A DNA stretch of 64,000 nucleotides from Microbispora rosea. Its GTDB lineage: Bacteria; Actinomycetota; Actinomycetes; Streptosporangiales; Streptosporangiaceae. Position numbers and translations under genes: made by a program. The stretch covers positions 1 through 64,000 of the forward strand of contig NZ_FTNI01000034.1 of the NCBI RefSeq assembly GCF_900156315.1, read 5' to 3'. Below, one piece after another: positions 54,061 through 62,666 of the stretch. The notes beneath the pieces were generated by a model that was not told the DNA's origin, ran no database searches, and saw only the letters and a program-made list of their open reading frames with translations. Within the stretch, counting starts at the first letter, position 1, and every line of letters starts with the position of its first letter.

Positions 54061-54836
54061 CCGGTGTTCCCACCGTCATCGTCCACCGCGACGCCGAACT
54101 GCTGGCCCAGGCCGTGGCCGCCCGCCTCATCACGCGGCTGGTGGACACGCAGGCGGCCCGCGGTTCCGCGCACCTGGTGCTGACCGGCGGCACCGTGGGC
54201 ATCGCGACGCTGGCCGCCCTCGCGGGGACGGCGGCGCACGACGCCATCGACTGGCGGGCGCTCGACATCTGGTGGGGCGACGAGCGGTTCCTGCCGGCCG
54301 GTCATCCCGAGCGCAACGAGACCGGGGCGCGGCAGGCCCTGCTCGACCACGTCGACGTGGACCCGGCCCGGGTGCACCCGATGCCCGGCCCCGACTCGGG
54401 GATGACCGCCGAGGAGGCCGCCGACGCCTACGCGGTGGAGCTGGCCAAGGCGGCCAGGCCGGAGGACCACGGGCCGGTGCCCTCGTTCGACGTGCTGCTG
54501 CTCGGCATGGGGCCCGACGGCCACGTGGCCTCGCTGTTCCCCGGCCAGCCGGCCGTCTACGAGGAGGAGCGGCCGGTCGTGTCCGTGCACGGCTCCCCCA
54601 AGCCGCCGCCGACCCGGGTGTCGCTGACGTTCCCCGCCCTGCGGGCCGCCAGGGAGGTCTGGGTCGTCGCGGCGGGCGAGGAGAAGGCGCAGGCGGTCAG
54701 GATGGCGCTGTCCGACGCCGGACCGTTCCAGGTGCCGGCCGCGGGCGCGCGCGGGCGGCAGGGCACGCTGTTCCTGCTCGACCGCGCCGCCGCGCACAAG
54801 ATCCCGCCGTCGCTGGGGCGGATCGCCTCCCCCTGA
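54057..54836 (+). CDS. pgl: 6-phosphogluconolactonase
   Basis: A 259-residue lactonase of the DevB type, hydrolysing 6-phosphogluconolactone. Motifs: HLVLTGGTVGIATLAAL, DIWWGDERFLPAGHPERNE and LLLGMGPDGHVASLFPG with the catalytic His. GTG start overlaps the opcA stop (GTGA). Last gene of the operon, followed by a strong hairpin. Confidence 0.95.
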   Translation: MTGVPTVIVHRDAELLAQAVAARLITRLVDTQAARGSAHLVLTGGTVGIATLAALAGTAAHDAIDWRALDIWWGDERFLPAGHPERNETGARQALLDHVDVDPARVHPMPGPDSGMTAEEAADAYAVELAKAARPEDHGPVPSFDVLLLGMGPDGHVASLFPGQPAVYEEERPVVSVHGSPKPPPTRVSLTFPALRAAREVWVVAAGEEKAQAVRMALSDAGPFQVPAAGARGRQGTLFLLDRAAAHKIPPSLGRIASP

Positions 54837-54850
54837 CGGAAGATCACGAC

Positions 54851-54891
54851 GGAACGGCCGGGCCGGGGCACACGCCCCGCCCGGCCGTTCC
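54851..54891 (+). terminator. Terminator of the pentose-phosphate operon
   Basis: GGAACGGCCGGG pairs with CCCGGCCGTTCC (12 bp). Inside it, past one bulged C, CGGGGC pairs with GCCCCG around loop ACAC. It begins 15 bp after the pgl stop. Confidence 0.85.
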
Positions 54892-55046
54892 GGTATGAGA
54901 TGTCACCACGGTGAGGCAGCGTCGCCCCTTGTGAGACGTCACCGCGCCGGCCGGACGCTCCGGTCCTCGCGAAGCCCGCTCCGCCGGGCGTTCGCTGCGG
55001 GCCTCCCTCCCTCCCGCCCGCTCCGCTCCTCCCCACCGGGCCTTCA

Positions 55047-55991
55047 CTACCGGGGGCCTGATCGGGCCTCGTCGAGGGCGGCGCGGGCCTCGTCCACGCG
55101 TGCGCGCGCCGAGCGGGCGGCGCGTTCGGCGTTCGCCTCCTCCCGGCGGGCGACCTCCAGCCGGTGTACGGCCGCGTTCAGCCTGTCCTTGGCCTTGGCC
55201 AGCTTGGCCGTCAGCGCCTCGACCTTGGCCGTGCGCCGCTCGTGCTCGCGTTCGGCCTCCGTCCGCTCGGCCTCCCAGTCGGCACGGCCCCGCTGCGCCA
55301 CCTGCGCGGCCCGCTCGGCCTCGGCGAGGGCGTTCTGCAGTTCCGCGATGCGGCGTTCGCGCTCCGCCTTGCGGGCCTTCTCGCGTTCCTCCTCGGCGGC
55401 CCGGCGTTCGGGCTCGCGCCCGGCCTCGGACGGCGCCGCGACGGTCTTCCCGCCGCCCTTCGCCGCACGCGGCTTGGGCTCGGCCTTCGCGGTCCGGGCG
55501 GGGGCGGGCCGTACGACGGGGGCGGGGGTGAAGCCGCTGTAACTGAGGGGGCGGGTCAGGCGGCCCCGGCGCACCTGCTCGGCCGCGTCCTCGTCCACCA
55601 CGGCGGCGTCGAGGGTCTGCTCGATCTCCAGGTCGGCGGACGGGGACAACGGATGCCCTGCCGCCTCGGCGGCCTCCCGTACGGCCCGGATGAGGCGGGA
55701 GATGAGCGGGGTGCGTCCGCGGCCCGCCTCGGCCAGCGCGTCGGCGTCCTGGGCCTGCCACGCCTCCCGCAGCCGCCGGCCCAGATCGAGCAGCGGATCC
55801 AGTTCCCCTTCACGCCGGGACGACTGGTTGATCGCCCAGGCGACCACGGTGGGCTTGCGCAGCGCCTTGATCCGCTTGGCCAGCGCGCCGTCACCGCCGG
55901 CTTTCGCCTCCTTGGCGAGCGCGTCGCGGGCCGCGGTGAACTCCTCGGGTATCACGCCGTAGAGCCGGTCGGCCGCCTCGTCGAAATCCAC
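55047..55991 (-). CDS. Coiled-coil protein, 314 aa
   Basis: No enzymatic motif is seen. Residues 1-150 are a helical domain (DFDEAADRLYGVIPEEFTAA, ALRKPTVVAWAINQSSRR). Residues 155-185 are Pro/Ala/Lys-rich, and residues 190-314 form a long charged coiled coil rich in Arg, Glu and Ala (EREKARKAERERRIAELQ). Similar proteins occur widely in actinomycetes without known function. The GTG start at 55991 gives the family's usual VDFDEAADRL opening and has AGGTGG just upstream. It ends convergently with the pgl operon. Confidence 0.75.
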   Translation of the reverse strand: MDFDEAADRLYGVIPEEFTAARDALAKEAKAGGDGALAKRIKALRKPTVVAWAINQSSRREGELDPLLDLGRRLREAWQAQDADALAEAGRGRTPLISRLIRAVREAAEAAGHPLSPSADLEIEQTLDAAVVDEDAAEQVRRGRLTRPLSYSGFTPAPVVRPAPARTAKAEPKPRAAKGGGKTVAAPSEAGREPERRAAEEEREKARKAERERRIAELQNALAEAERAAQVAQRGRADWEAERTEAEREHERRTAKVEALTAKLAKAKDRLNAAVHRLEVARREEANAERAARSARARVDEARAALDEARSGPR

Positions 55992-56045
55992 AGACCACCT
56001 GTACCTGAATTCCCCGCCACGCTCCACCGCCACCGGCGATGTCTT

Positions 56046-56672
56046 TCAACCGCCGATCCTCTCCACAACCAGGAGAACGCCGACGATGACCATTCCGGCG
56101 CCGGACAGCCGTCCCACGGCCCGTGCCGTCACGGGCCGGGAAATCAGAATCGTCCGTGTCACCGAGCCGAGGGCGAAATAGAACACGGCGCAGGTGACCA
56201 TGAACACCAGGCCCAGGACACCCATCTGGACGGGCATCGGCCAGTCTCGGTCAGGGCTGGTGAACTGCGGGAGCAGGGCGACGAATATGAGCAGGCCCTT
56301 GGGGTTGAGTCCGCTGACTCCGGCGCCCCGCGCGAGCGTCGCCCAGCCCGTCTTCGCCCGTGCCCGCGACTCCACAGGCGTGACGACGGGCCCGGAAGGC
56401 GAGGCGGCCGCCCGTGCGCCCTGCCACACCAGGTAGCCGCCGCCGAGGACGGTCAGCGCCGTGAGCGCCGCGGGATTCTCCGCGACCAGGGCGCCGACGC
56501 CGGCCGCGACGACGACGGTCATGCCCGCGTAGCCGAGCACGAGGCCGGCCACGGCCGGGGCGACGGATTCGCCGCGCAGTCCCGCGCCGAGAGTGAACGC
56601 CCAGTCCGCTCCCGGCACGACGATGAGCAGCAGGGCGACGCCGAAGAAAGCGGCGATGGAGCCGACGGGCAT
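56046..56672 (-). CDS. LysE-family amino-acid exporter
   Basis: A 208-residue membrane protein with six predicted helices (FFGVALLLIVVPGADWAFT at the start). The signature GVSGLNPKGLLIFVALLPQF is that of LysE/RhtB exporters. Substrate is probably an amino acid. It is divergently transcribed from an AsnC/Lrp regulator with a 108-bp gap, the usual lysE-lysG-like logic in which the regulator senses the exported amino acid. Confidence 0.92.
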   Translation of the reverse strand: MPVGSIAAFFGVALLLIVVPGADWAFTLGAGLRGESVAPAVAGLVLGYAGMTVVVAAGVGALVAENPAALTALTVLGGGYLVWQGARAAASPSGPVVTPVESRARAKTGWATLARGAGVSGLNPKGLLIFVALLPQFTSPDRDWPMPVQMGVLGLVFMVTCAVFYFALGSVTRTILISRPVTARAVGRLSGAGMVIVGVLLVVERIGG

Positions 56673-56780
56673 GGGATCTCTCCTCGGAGAACGAATTCTG
56701 CGAGGAAACTACCTGCGAACAGCCGGGAAATGGTGCCGACTTCTTGCACGTACCGGCACCGGAATAGAAGGATCCACCTC

Positions 56781-57242
56781 GTGGACGCCATCGACCGGAA
56801 AATCCTTGCCGTGCTGCAGGAAGACGGCCGCCTCACTGTCACCGAACTCGCCGCACGCGTCGGGCTGAGCGTGTCGCCCTGCCACCGCAGGCTTCGCGAA
56901 CTGGAGCGCGCCAAGATCATCCGCGGCTACCGGGCGATCGTCGACCCCGAAGCCGTCGGGCTGCCCTTCCAGGCTCTCGTCTTCGTGACGATGCGGCAGG
57001 AAGACCGCGACACTCTCCTGGGCTTCGAGAAGGCCGTCGCCGAGATCCCCGAGGTCGTCCAGGCGCAACGCCTGTTCGGCGACCCCGACTACCTTCTCCG
57101 CGTCCTCACCGCCGACCTCGCCGCCTATCAACGCCTGGAAGACGACCACCTCGCCACGCTTCCCGGCATCCAGCGGCTGACATCCACCCTCGTCATGAAA
57201 CAGGTCGTCGGCAGCCGCCCGGTGCTCGGTCCCGGACGGTGA
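56781..57242 (+). CDS. Lrp/AsnC-family transcriptional regulator
   Basis: A 153-residue regulator. The HTH at 1-60 (DAIDRKILAVLQEDGRLTV, TELAARVGLSVSPCHRRLRE) is followed by a RAM ligand-binding domain (PFQALVFVTM, VVQAQRLFGDPDYLLRVLTA). Lrp-type proteins form octamers that bind amino acids. Its partner is most likely the divergent LysE gene. GTG start, with GAAGGA eight bases upstream. Confidence 0.92.
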   Translation: MDAIDRKILAVLQEDGRLTVTELAARVGLSVSPCHRRLRELERAKIIRGYRAIVDPEAVGLPFQALVFVTMRQEDRDTLLGFEKAVAEIPEVVQAQRLFGDPDYLLRVLTADLAAYQRLEDDHLATLPGIQRLTSTLVMKQVVGSRPVLGPGR

Positions 57243-57320
57243 GCGAGGGCCGGCCACGGCGACCCGTCCTGGTCCGATGCCCTGAGCTACACCGGACCAG
57301 GAGGATCACCCGTGAGGACG

Positions 57321-58397
57321 TCAGCTCGGGGATGCCGTCGCCATCACGCCCACGGCGATCCGCCCCTCCATCACACCGGGGTCCTCGGTGTGGGAGAGCG
57401 TCGCGCCGAGGGAGCTCAAGAGCCTGCGCATGCGCGTGTTGTCGTACAGGAGGGTCGCCCGCACCTCGGCGAAGCCGAGGTCCCTGGCCTGGGCGAGGAG
57501 CATGCGGGCCAGCCGGCCGCCGAGCCCCCGGCCCTGCCAGCGGTCCTCCACGAGGAAGGCGATCTCCGCGATGCCCGGGTCCGCGGTGAACATCAACGAT
57601 GCGAGCGCGACGACCTGGCCGTCGTGCCCCGCGACGAGCGAGTGGCCGCGGGCCCGGTCGCACAACCGGTCGAACATGCGCGGCGGCAGGGTGGGGTTGG
57701 CGGTGAAGTAGCGGAACCTGCGGGTCTCGGGTGAGCAGCGCTCGTGCAGGTCGCGCAGCGCCTCGCGGTAGAGCGAGGTGAGCGGCTTGACCTGCACCTC
57801 AGCGCCGTCGGCGAGCCGCACCGGCCCCTCGGCCGCGGACGGCTCCGCCGGCGGCTGTGCCAGCCTCACCATCGCGGCGGCGCGGGCCGCCTCGGTCAGG
57901 GTGAACGGGAGCCCGGAGCGGCGCAGCCGGATCGACCGCCGCGGCGCCACGGGAACCACGAGCAGGGTCGGGTCGGGCAGTTCCAGAGCCTCCCCCTCGA
58001 TTCGGTCGCCGTCCTCGCTACGCGACTGTGCTGCGCTCGCGCCGTACACCCAGCGGGCGTCGTCGGCGCGCAGCAGTTCGCCCAGGATCTCCGGCAGGCG
58101 CCAGGGGGCCGAGCGCAGCCGGGCGGCGAGCAGCAGCGTACGCGTCGGCTCGTCGGTCAGTTCGTGGGCGGTGGCGGGCACGATCCGCACCCGCCGCCCG
58201 CCCGCGGCCTCCAGCGCCTCGCGTACGGCCTCGGGGGAGGCGGGGATGTCCGTGACGAACTCGTCGACCGTGCCGTCGGTGTCGGGCTGCACCGACAGGC
58301 CCAGGATGTTGCCTCCCTTGTCGGCCAGGGCGGTCGCCAGCGACGCCAGCCGCCCGGGCCGCTCGTCCACGGTCGTACGGATCCGGAAGAATCCCAT
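57321..58397 (-). CDS. ACT-domain-containing GNAT acetyltransferase
   Basis: A 358-residue protein with an N-terminal ACT domain (1-75: IRTTVDERPGRLASLATALA, GGNILGLSVQPD). A linker of unclear fold follows to about 215. The C-terminal GNAT domain contains CSPETRRFRYF and motif A DRWQGRGLGGRLARMLL. The same pairing in actinomycete Kat/PatA enzymes makes lysine acetylation of acyl-CoA synthetases respond to free amino acids. The linker has some similarity to a second ACT-like region. GTG/ATG choices upstream exist, but ATG 58397 follows GGGAGCGGG. Confidence 0.85.
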   Translation of the reverse strand: MGFFRIRTTVDERPGRLASLATALADKGGNILGLSVQPDTDGTVDEFVTDIPASPEAVREALEAAGGRRVRIVPATAHELTDEPTRTLLLAARLRSAPWRLPEILGELLRADDARWVYGASAAQSRSEDGDRIEGEALELPDPTLLVVPVAPRRSIRLRRSGLPFTLTEAARAAAMVRLAQPPAEPSAAEGPVRLADGAEVQVKPLTSLYREALRDLHERCSPETRRFRYFTANPTLPPRMFDRLCDRARGHSLVAGHDGQVVALASLMFTADPGIAEIAFLVEDRWQGRGLGGRLARMLLAQARDLGFAEVRATLLYDNTRMRRLLSSLGATLSHTEDPGVMEGRIAVGVMATASPS

Positions 58398-58594
58398 CGC
58401 TACCCGCTCCCCTCCGTTGCGCTGGTCTTCAGCGTGCCGGAGCGCTGTTACACGCCTGCTACACGGCGGTGAGCCGATCGTTTCCTGTCGATGCGCCATG
58501 TTACGACTACGGTTATCCGCATGTGTTCCGCTGAATCTCCACGGCATCCGTCGCCGAATGGCGAGGCAAGCACGGATATAGCAGGATGTGCGCC

Positions 58595-59992
58595 ATGACC
58601 GCTCCTCTGTCCCCCGGTTTCGTCAACGGTGAGGTGTCCTTCTGGTATCGGTCACTGGGGGTGCCCGCGCCCGGAGAGCCCCTGGGCGGCGACCTGCAGG
58701 CCGACGTGGCCGTGGTCGGCGCGGGCTACACCGGGCTGTGGACCGCCTACTACCTGAAGAAGGCCGACCCGTCGCTGCGGGTCGTCGTGCTGGAGAAGCA
58801 GTTCGCCGGGTTCGGCGCGTCGGGACGCAACGGCGGCTGGCTGACCGGCGCGCTGGCCGGTTCACCCGAGCGGTACGCGAAGACCCACGGACGGGACGGG
58901 GCCAGGCGGCTGCAGCGCGCCATGTTCGAGGCCGTCGACGAGGTCATCCGCGTCGCCGGCGAAGAGGGCATCGACGCGGACATCGTCAAGGGCGGCCTGC
59001 TCACCGTCGCCCGCGGCCCGGCGCAGGACCTGCGGCTGCGCGAGGAGCTGACGGGCCAGCGCGCCTGGGGCTGGGACGCCGCCGACGTCCGGCTGCTGAC
59101 CCGCGACGAGATGGACGACCGGCTGCGGGTCGCGGGAGCAACCGGGGCCACCTGGAGCCCGCACTGCGCCAGGATCCAGCCGGCCAAGCTCGTCCGCGGC
59201 CTCGCGCGGGCCGTACGGGACCTGGGCGTCGAGATCTGCGAACAGACCCCCGTCACCGAGATCGCGCCCGGCCGGGCCGTCACGCCGTACGGGACCGTGC
59301 GGGCGGACCACGTGCTGCGCTGCACCGAGGGATTCACGGCCACCATCGCCGGTCACCACCGCGACTGGCTGCCCATGAACAGCTCCATGATCGTCACCGA
59401 GCCGCTGCCCGAGGGGGTCTGGGCGGAGATCGGCTGGCAGGGCCGTGAGCTGCTCGGCGACATGGCGCACTACTACATGTACGCCCAGCGGACGGCCGAC
59501 GACCGCATCGCCTTCGGCGGGCGCGGCCGGCCCTACCTGTACGGGTCGAGGGTCGACGAGCGGGGGCGCACGCACGACTGGACCGTGGACGCCCTGTGGG
59601 ACCTGCTGGTCTCCTTCTTCCCCGCCGTCGCGGGGTCGAGGGTGGAGCACGCCTGGTCGGGCGTGCTCGGCGTGCCGCGCGACTGGTGCTCGGCCGTCCA
59701 CGTGGACCCGGCGACCGGTCTCGGCTGGGCGGGCGGCTACACGGGCCACGGCGTCACCACCACCAACCTCGCCGGGCGCACGCTGTGCGACCTGGTGCTG
59801 CGCCGCGACACCGAGCTGACCCGGATGCCGTGGGTGGACCGGCGGGTGCGCGCCTGGGAGCCCGAGCCCCTGCGCTGGCTCGGCGTCCACTCGATGTACC
59901 GTCTCTACCGCCTGGCCGACGCCCGGGAGCGCAGGGGCATGACCAGGACGTCCGTACTGGCCAGGATCGCCGACAAGATCACTGGGCACTGA
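58595..59992 (+). CDS. FAD-dependent oxidoreductase (DAO family)
   Basis: A 465-residue flavoenzyme like gamma-glutamylputrescine oxidases and other amine oxidases. The FAD-binding motif is DVAVVGAGYTGLWTAYYLKK (about 34), followed by the Arg/Gly motif FGASGRNGGWLTGALAG. The C-terminal FAD loop is WAGGYTGHGVTTTNLAGRTL. It precedes an amidohydrolase gene by 11 bp, so the two may act on the same amine or amide compound. ATG 58595 with AGGA eight bases upstream is preferred over ATG 58586. Confidence 0.88.
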   Translation: MTAPLSPGFVNGEVSFWYRSLGVPAPGEPLGGDLQADVAVVGAGYTGLWTAYYLKKADPSLRVVVLEKQFAGFGASGRNGGWLTGALAGSPERYAKTHGRDGARRLQRAMFEAVDEVIRVAGEEGIDADIVKGGLLTVARGPAQDLRLREELTGQRAWGWDAADVRLLTRDEMDDRLRVAGATGATWSPHCARIQPAKLVRGLARAVRDLGVEICEQTPVTEIAPGRAVTPYGTVRADHVLRCTEGFTATIAGHHRDWLPMNSSMIVTEPLPEGVWAEIGWQGRELLGDMAHYYMYAQRTADDRIAFGGRGRPYLYGSRVDERGRTHDWTVDALWDLLVSFFPAVAGSRVEHAWSGVLGVPRDWCSAVHVDPATGLGWAGGYTGHGVTTTNLAGRTLCDLVLRRDTELTRMPWVDRRVRAWEPEPLRWLGVHSMYRLYRLADARERRGMTRTSVLARIADKITGH

Positions 59993-60003
59993 AAGGCTGA
60001 TTT

Positions 60004-61608
60004 GTGAGCTCCTCCCTCCTGTTCCGCGGCGGCCGCGCCTTCGTCCCCGGCGGGTTCGCCGAGGCGGTCCTCGTCCGCGACGGCGTCATCGCCGCCGTGG
60101 GCGCCGAATCCGACCTCGTACGGCTGGCGCCGGACGCCGAGCCGGTGGACCTCGGCGGCGGCCTGCTGACGCCGGGGTTCACCGACGCCCACATCCACCC
60201 CGTGCAGGCGGGGCTGGAGCGGGCCAAGTGCGACCTGGCCGAGGTGTACGGGCTCGACGCCTACACCGCGAAGATCGCCGCCTATGCCGCCGGGAATCCG
60301 GGCAAGGAGTGGATCGACGGCGGCGGCTGGGACATGTCGGCCTTCCCCGGCGGCCTCCCCCACCGGTCCCAGCTCGACTTCCTCGACCGGCCGGCGTACT
60401 TCGTGCAGCGCGACCACCACGCCGCCTGGGTCAACACGCGGGCTCTGGAGCTCGCCGGCATCACGAAGGACACCCCCGACCCCGCGGACGGTCGCATCGA
60501 GCGCGACCCGGACGGCACGCCGAGCGGCGTGCTGCACGAGGGAGCCATGGACCTCGTGGGCCTGCTCACCCCCCGCCCGACCCCGGCGGACGTCGACGCC
60601 GCCTTGATGGACGCGCAGGCCCACCTGTTCTCTCTGGGCATCACCGGCTGGCAGGACGCCATCGTCGGGTCGTACGCCGGGTCGGACGACCAGCTGCCCA
60701 CCTACATCTCCGCGGCCTCCTCCGGGCGGCTGAAGGCGCGCGTGGTCGGCGCCCTGTGGTGGGACCGCGCGCAGGGCGCCGAGCAGATCCCGAGCCTGGT
60801 CGAACGGCGCGCGTCCGCCGCGGGCCTGGACCGGTTCCGCGCCACCTCGATCAAGATCATGCAGGACGGCATCCCGGAGAACTTCACCGCCGCCGTCATC
60901 GAGCCCTACTGCCGCTGCGGCGGCACCGGCCTGTCGTACATCGACCCGGCCCTGCTCGGCGGATACGTCAAGGAGCTCGACGCCCTGGGCTTCCAGGTGC
61001 ACTTCCACGCCATCGGCGAGCGGGCCGTGCGCGAGGCGCTCGACGCGCTGACCGGCACCGACCCCGCCAACCGGCACCACATCGCACACGTGCAGATCAT
61101 CACGCCGCAGGACGTGCCCCGCTTCGCCGAGCTCGGCGTGACGGCCAACCTCCAGGCACTGTGGGCCACCCACCACCTGCAGATGGACGAGCTCTGCATC
61201 CCCTACCTCGGCGAGGAGCGCGCCTCCTGGCAGTACCCCTTCGCCGACCTCGTACGGCACGGCACCCGCTTCGCCGGGGGCTCGGACTGGCCGGTCTCCT
61301 CGGCGAACCCCCTGGAGGCCATGCACGTGGCGGTCAACCGCACCGAGCCGGGCGGTTCCGTCCACGCGACGTACCCCACGGCCCAGACCCCGTTCCTGCC
61401 CGAGCAGAGCCTCGACCTGCGGACCATCATGACGGCCTACACCGAGGGCTCGGCCTGGATCAACCGCTCCCCCGCCGGGGTGATCGAGGAGGGCCGCCCG
61501 GCCGACCTCGTCGTGCTCGACCGCGACCCCTTCGCCCTCGATCCCAAGGACATCTGGACGACCGAGGTCGTCATGACGTTCCTCGACGGCGAGCCGGTGC
61601 ACGGGTGA
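60004..61608 (+). CDS. YtcJ-like amidohydrolase
   Basis: A 534-residue metal-dependent amidohydrolase of the imidazolonepropionase/YtcJ group. Metal ligands are the HxH of FTDAHIHPVQAG (about 64), later His residues in VHFHAIGERAV and RHHIAHVQII, and the Asp of FAGGSDWPVSSANPLEAM. N-terminal LLTPGFTDAH and C-terminal GRPADLVVLDRDPF are typical of the family. GTG start, with GAAAGG seven bases before it. Probably co-transcribed with the preceding oxidoreductase; substrate unknown. Confidence 0.9.
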   Translation: MSSSLLFRGGRAFVPGGFAEAVLVRDGVIAAVGAESDLVRLAPDAEPVDLGGGLLTPGFTDAHIHPVQAGLERAKCDLAEVYGLDAYTAKIAAYAAGNPGKEWIDGGGWDMSAFPGGLPHRSQLDFLDRPAYFVQRDHHAAWVNTRALELAGITKDTPDPADGRIERDPDGTPSGVLHEGAMDLVGLLTPRPTPADVDAALMDAQAHLFSLGITGWQDAIVGSYAGSDDQLPTYISAASSGRLKARVVGALWWDRAQGAEQIPSLVERRASAAGLDRFRATSIKIMQDGIPENFTAAVIEPYCRCGGTGLSYIDPALLGGYVKELDALGFQVHFHAIGERAVREALDALTGTDPANRHHIAHVQIITPQDVPRFAELGVTANLQALWATHHLQMDELCIPYLGEERASWQYPFADLVRHGTRFAGGSDWPVSSANPLEAMHVAVNRTEPGGSVHATYPTAQTPFLPEQSLDLRTIMTAYTEGSAWINRSPAGVIEEGRPADLVVLDRDPFALDPKDIWTTEVVMTFLDGEPVHG

Positions 61609-61638
61609 CCGGGACGAACGCCTCCGGGTGAACCTCAG

Positions 61639-61655
61639 GCGGGCCGGCCGCCCGC
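61639..61655. terminator. Hairpin between convergent amidohydrolase and MBL genes
   Basis: GCGGGC-CGGCC-GCCCGC forms a 6-bp perfect stem in the 48-bp gap. It can act in both directions but is short. Confidence 0.4.
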
Positions 61656-61656
61656 G

Positions 61657-62550
61657 TCATGCGGGGTGCTCGGCGCACAGGCAGCCGACGCCCTTCTCGA
61701 TCCATTCCCGGCCGGCCCACTCCGGGTGCCGCTCGATCATGACGGCCCTGACCTCTTCGACGATCGTCTGCTCGCCCACGGCCGAGTCCCGCCGCGCCCA
61801 GGTCTCGTCGCGCAGCAGTTCGAGGTAGTCGCGGACGTCGGCGAGCAGCTGCGGGCCGCCGACGTCGCCGTGGCCCGGCACCACCACCCGCGGCGACGCG
61901 CCGGCCAGCCGCCGCATCACGCTGATCCACCGGGTGCCGGACACGTCGGTGTCGTGCGGGGGGAACCAGGGGAAGATGGCGAACTGCCCGGCCTCCACGA
62001 GATCGCCGGTGAACATCACCCCGGCGTCGGGGACGGTGATCACCTGGTCGCCCCTGCTGTGCGCCCGGCCCGTGGCGAGCAGCCGCACCACCCGGCCGCC
62101 CAGGTCGAGGTCGTACGCGTCGTCGTAGACGACGTCCGGGGTGGCGATCTCGACGCCCTCCAGCTGTCGCGCGACCGGTTCGCCGAGCCCTCTGAACATG
62201 TCGAGGTAGGCGGCCCCCTTCGCCGCCAGGTCCTCGGCCTGCGCCCGGTTGACCAGGAACGTCGCCTGCCCGGCGAACACCTGCGCCCCGAACGCGTGCT
62301 CGGGGTGGAAGTGCGTCGTGGTCAGGTACAGCCTGCGGCCCGCCGCGTACTCCGCCGCGAACCCGAGCACGGTCTCGGCGTTGCGCGGGCCCATTCCGGT
62401 CTCGACGACCAGCACGGAGTGCGTGCCGCCGATGACCCCGATGTTGGGCACCAGCTGCACCCGGCGATTGGGGATCACCACCAGGTCGCGGGCGAGCTCC
62501 CGCACCTCCTCGATCCGTACGACGGGCTCGGGCAGCACGTGTTCCGACAT
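61657..62550 (-). CDS. Metallo-beta-lactamase-fold hydrolase
   Basis: A 297-residue MBL-fold protein. The first metal motif is TTTHFHPEHAFG, i.e. H-x-H-x-E-H, with Glu where most family members have Asp. Further ligands are in GRAHSRGDQV, FTGDLVEAGQF and VVPGHGDVGG. Substrate unknown; thioester or lactone hydrolysis is common in this group. ATG 62550 follows GGAG. Divergent from a LysR gene with 116 bp between, so probably controlled by it. Confidence 0.85.
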   Translation of the reverse strand: MSEHVLPEPVVRIEEVRELARDLVVIPNRRVQLVPNIGVIGGTHSVLVVETGMGPRNAETVLGFAAEYAAGRRLYLTTTHFHPEHAFGAQVFAGQATFLVNRAQAEDLAAKGAAYLDMFRGLGEPVARQLEGVEIATPDVVYDDAYDLDLGGRVVRLLATGRAHSRGDQVITVPDAGVMFTGDLVEAGQFAIFPWFPPHDTDVSGTRWISVMRRLAGASPRVVVPGHGDVGGPQLLADVRDYLELLRDETWARRDSAVGEQTIVEEVRAVMIERHPEWAGREWIEKGVGCLCAEHPA

Positions 62551-62639
62551 GACGTCCGCTCCTCGGAAAGACTGACAATCGGGCCGCTCCAGTCCATTAC
62601 GGGATGTTCCGCAGCGTCCAACACCGGTTGCGCACGCCC

Positions 62640-62656
62640 GATACCGTGCCGGTATC
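62640..62656. promoter_or_regulatory. LysR-type operator GATACCG-TGC-CGGTATC
   Basis: A perfect 7-bp inverted repeat with 3-base spacer, of the T-N11-A kind bound by LysR proteins. It lies 10 bp before the LysR ATG, between it and the divergent MBL gene, which suggests autoregulation and control of both. Confidence 0.65.
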
Positions 62657-62666
62657 GTCGCCGGTG

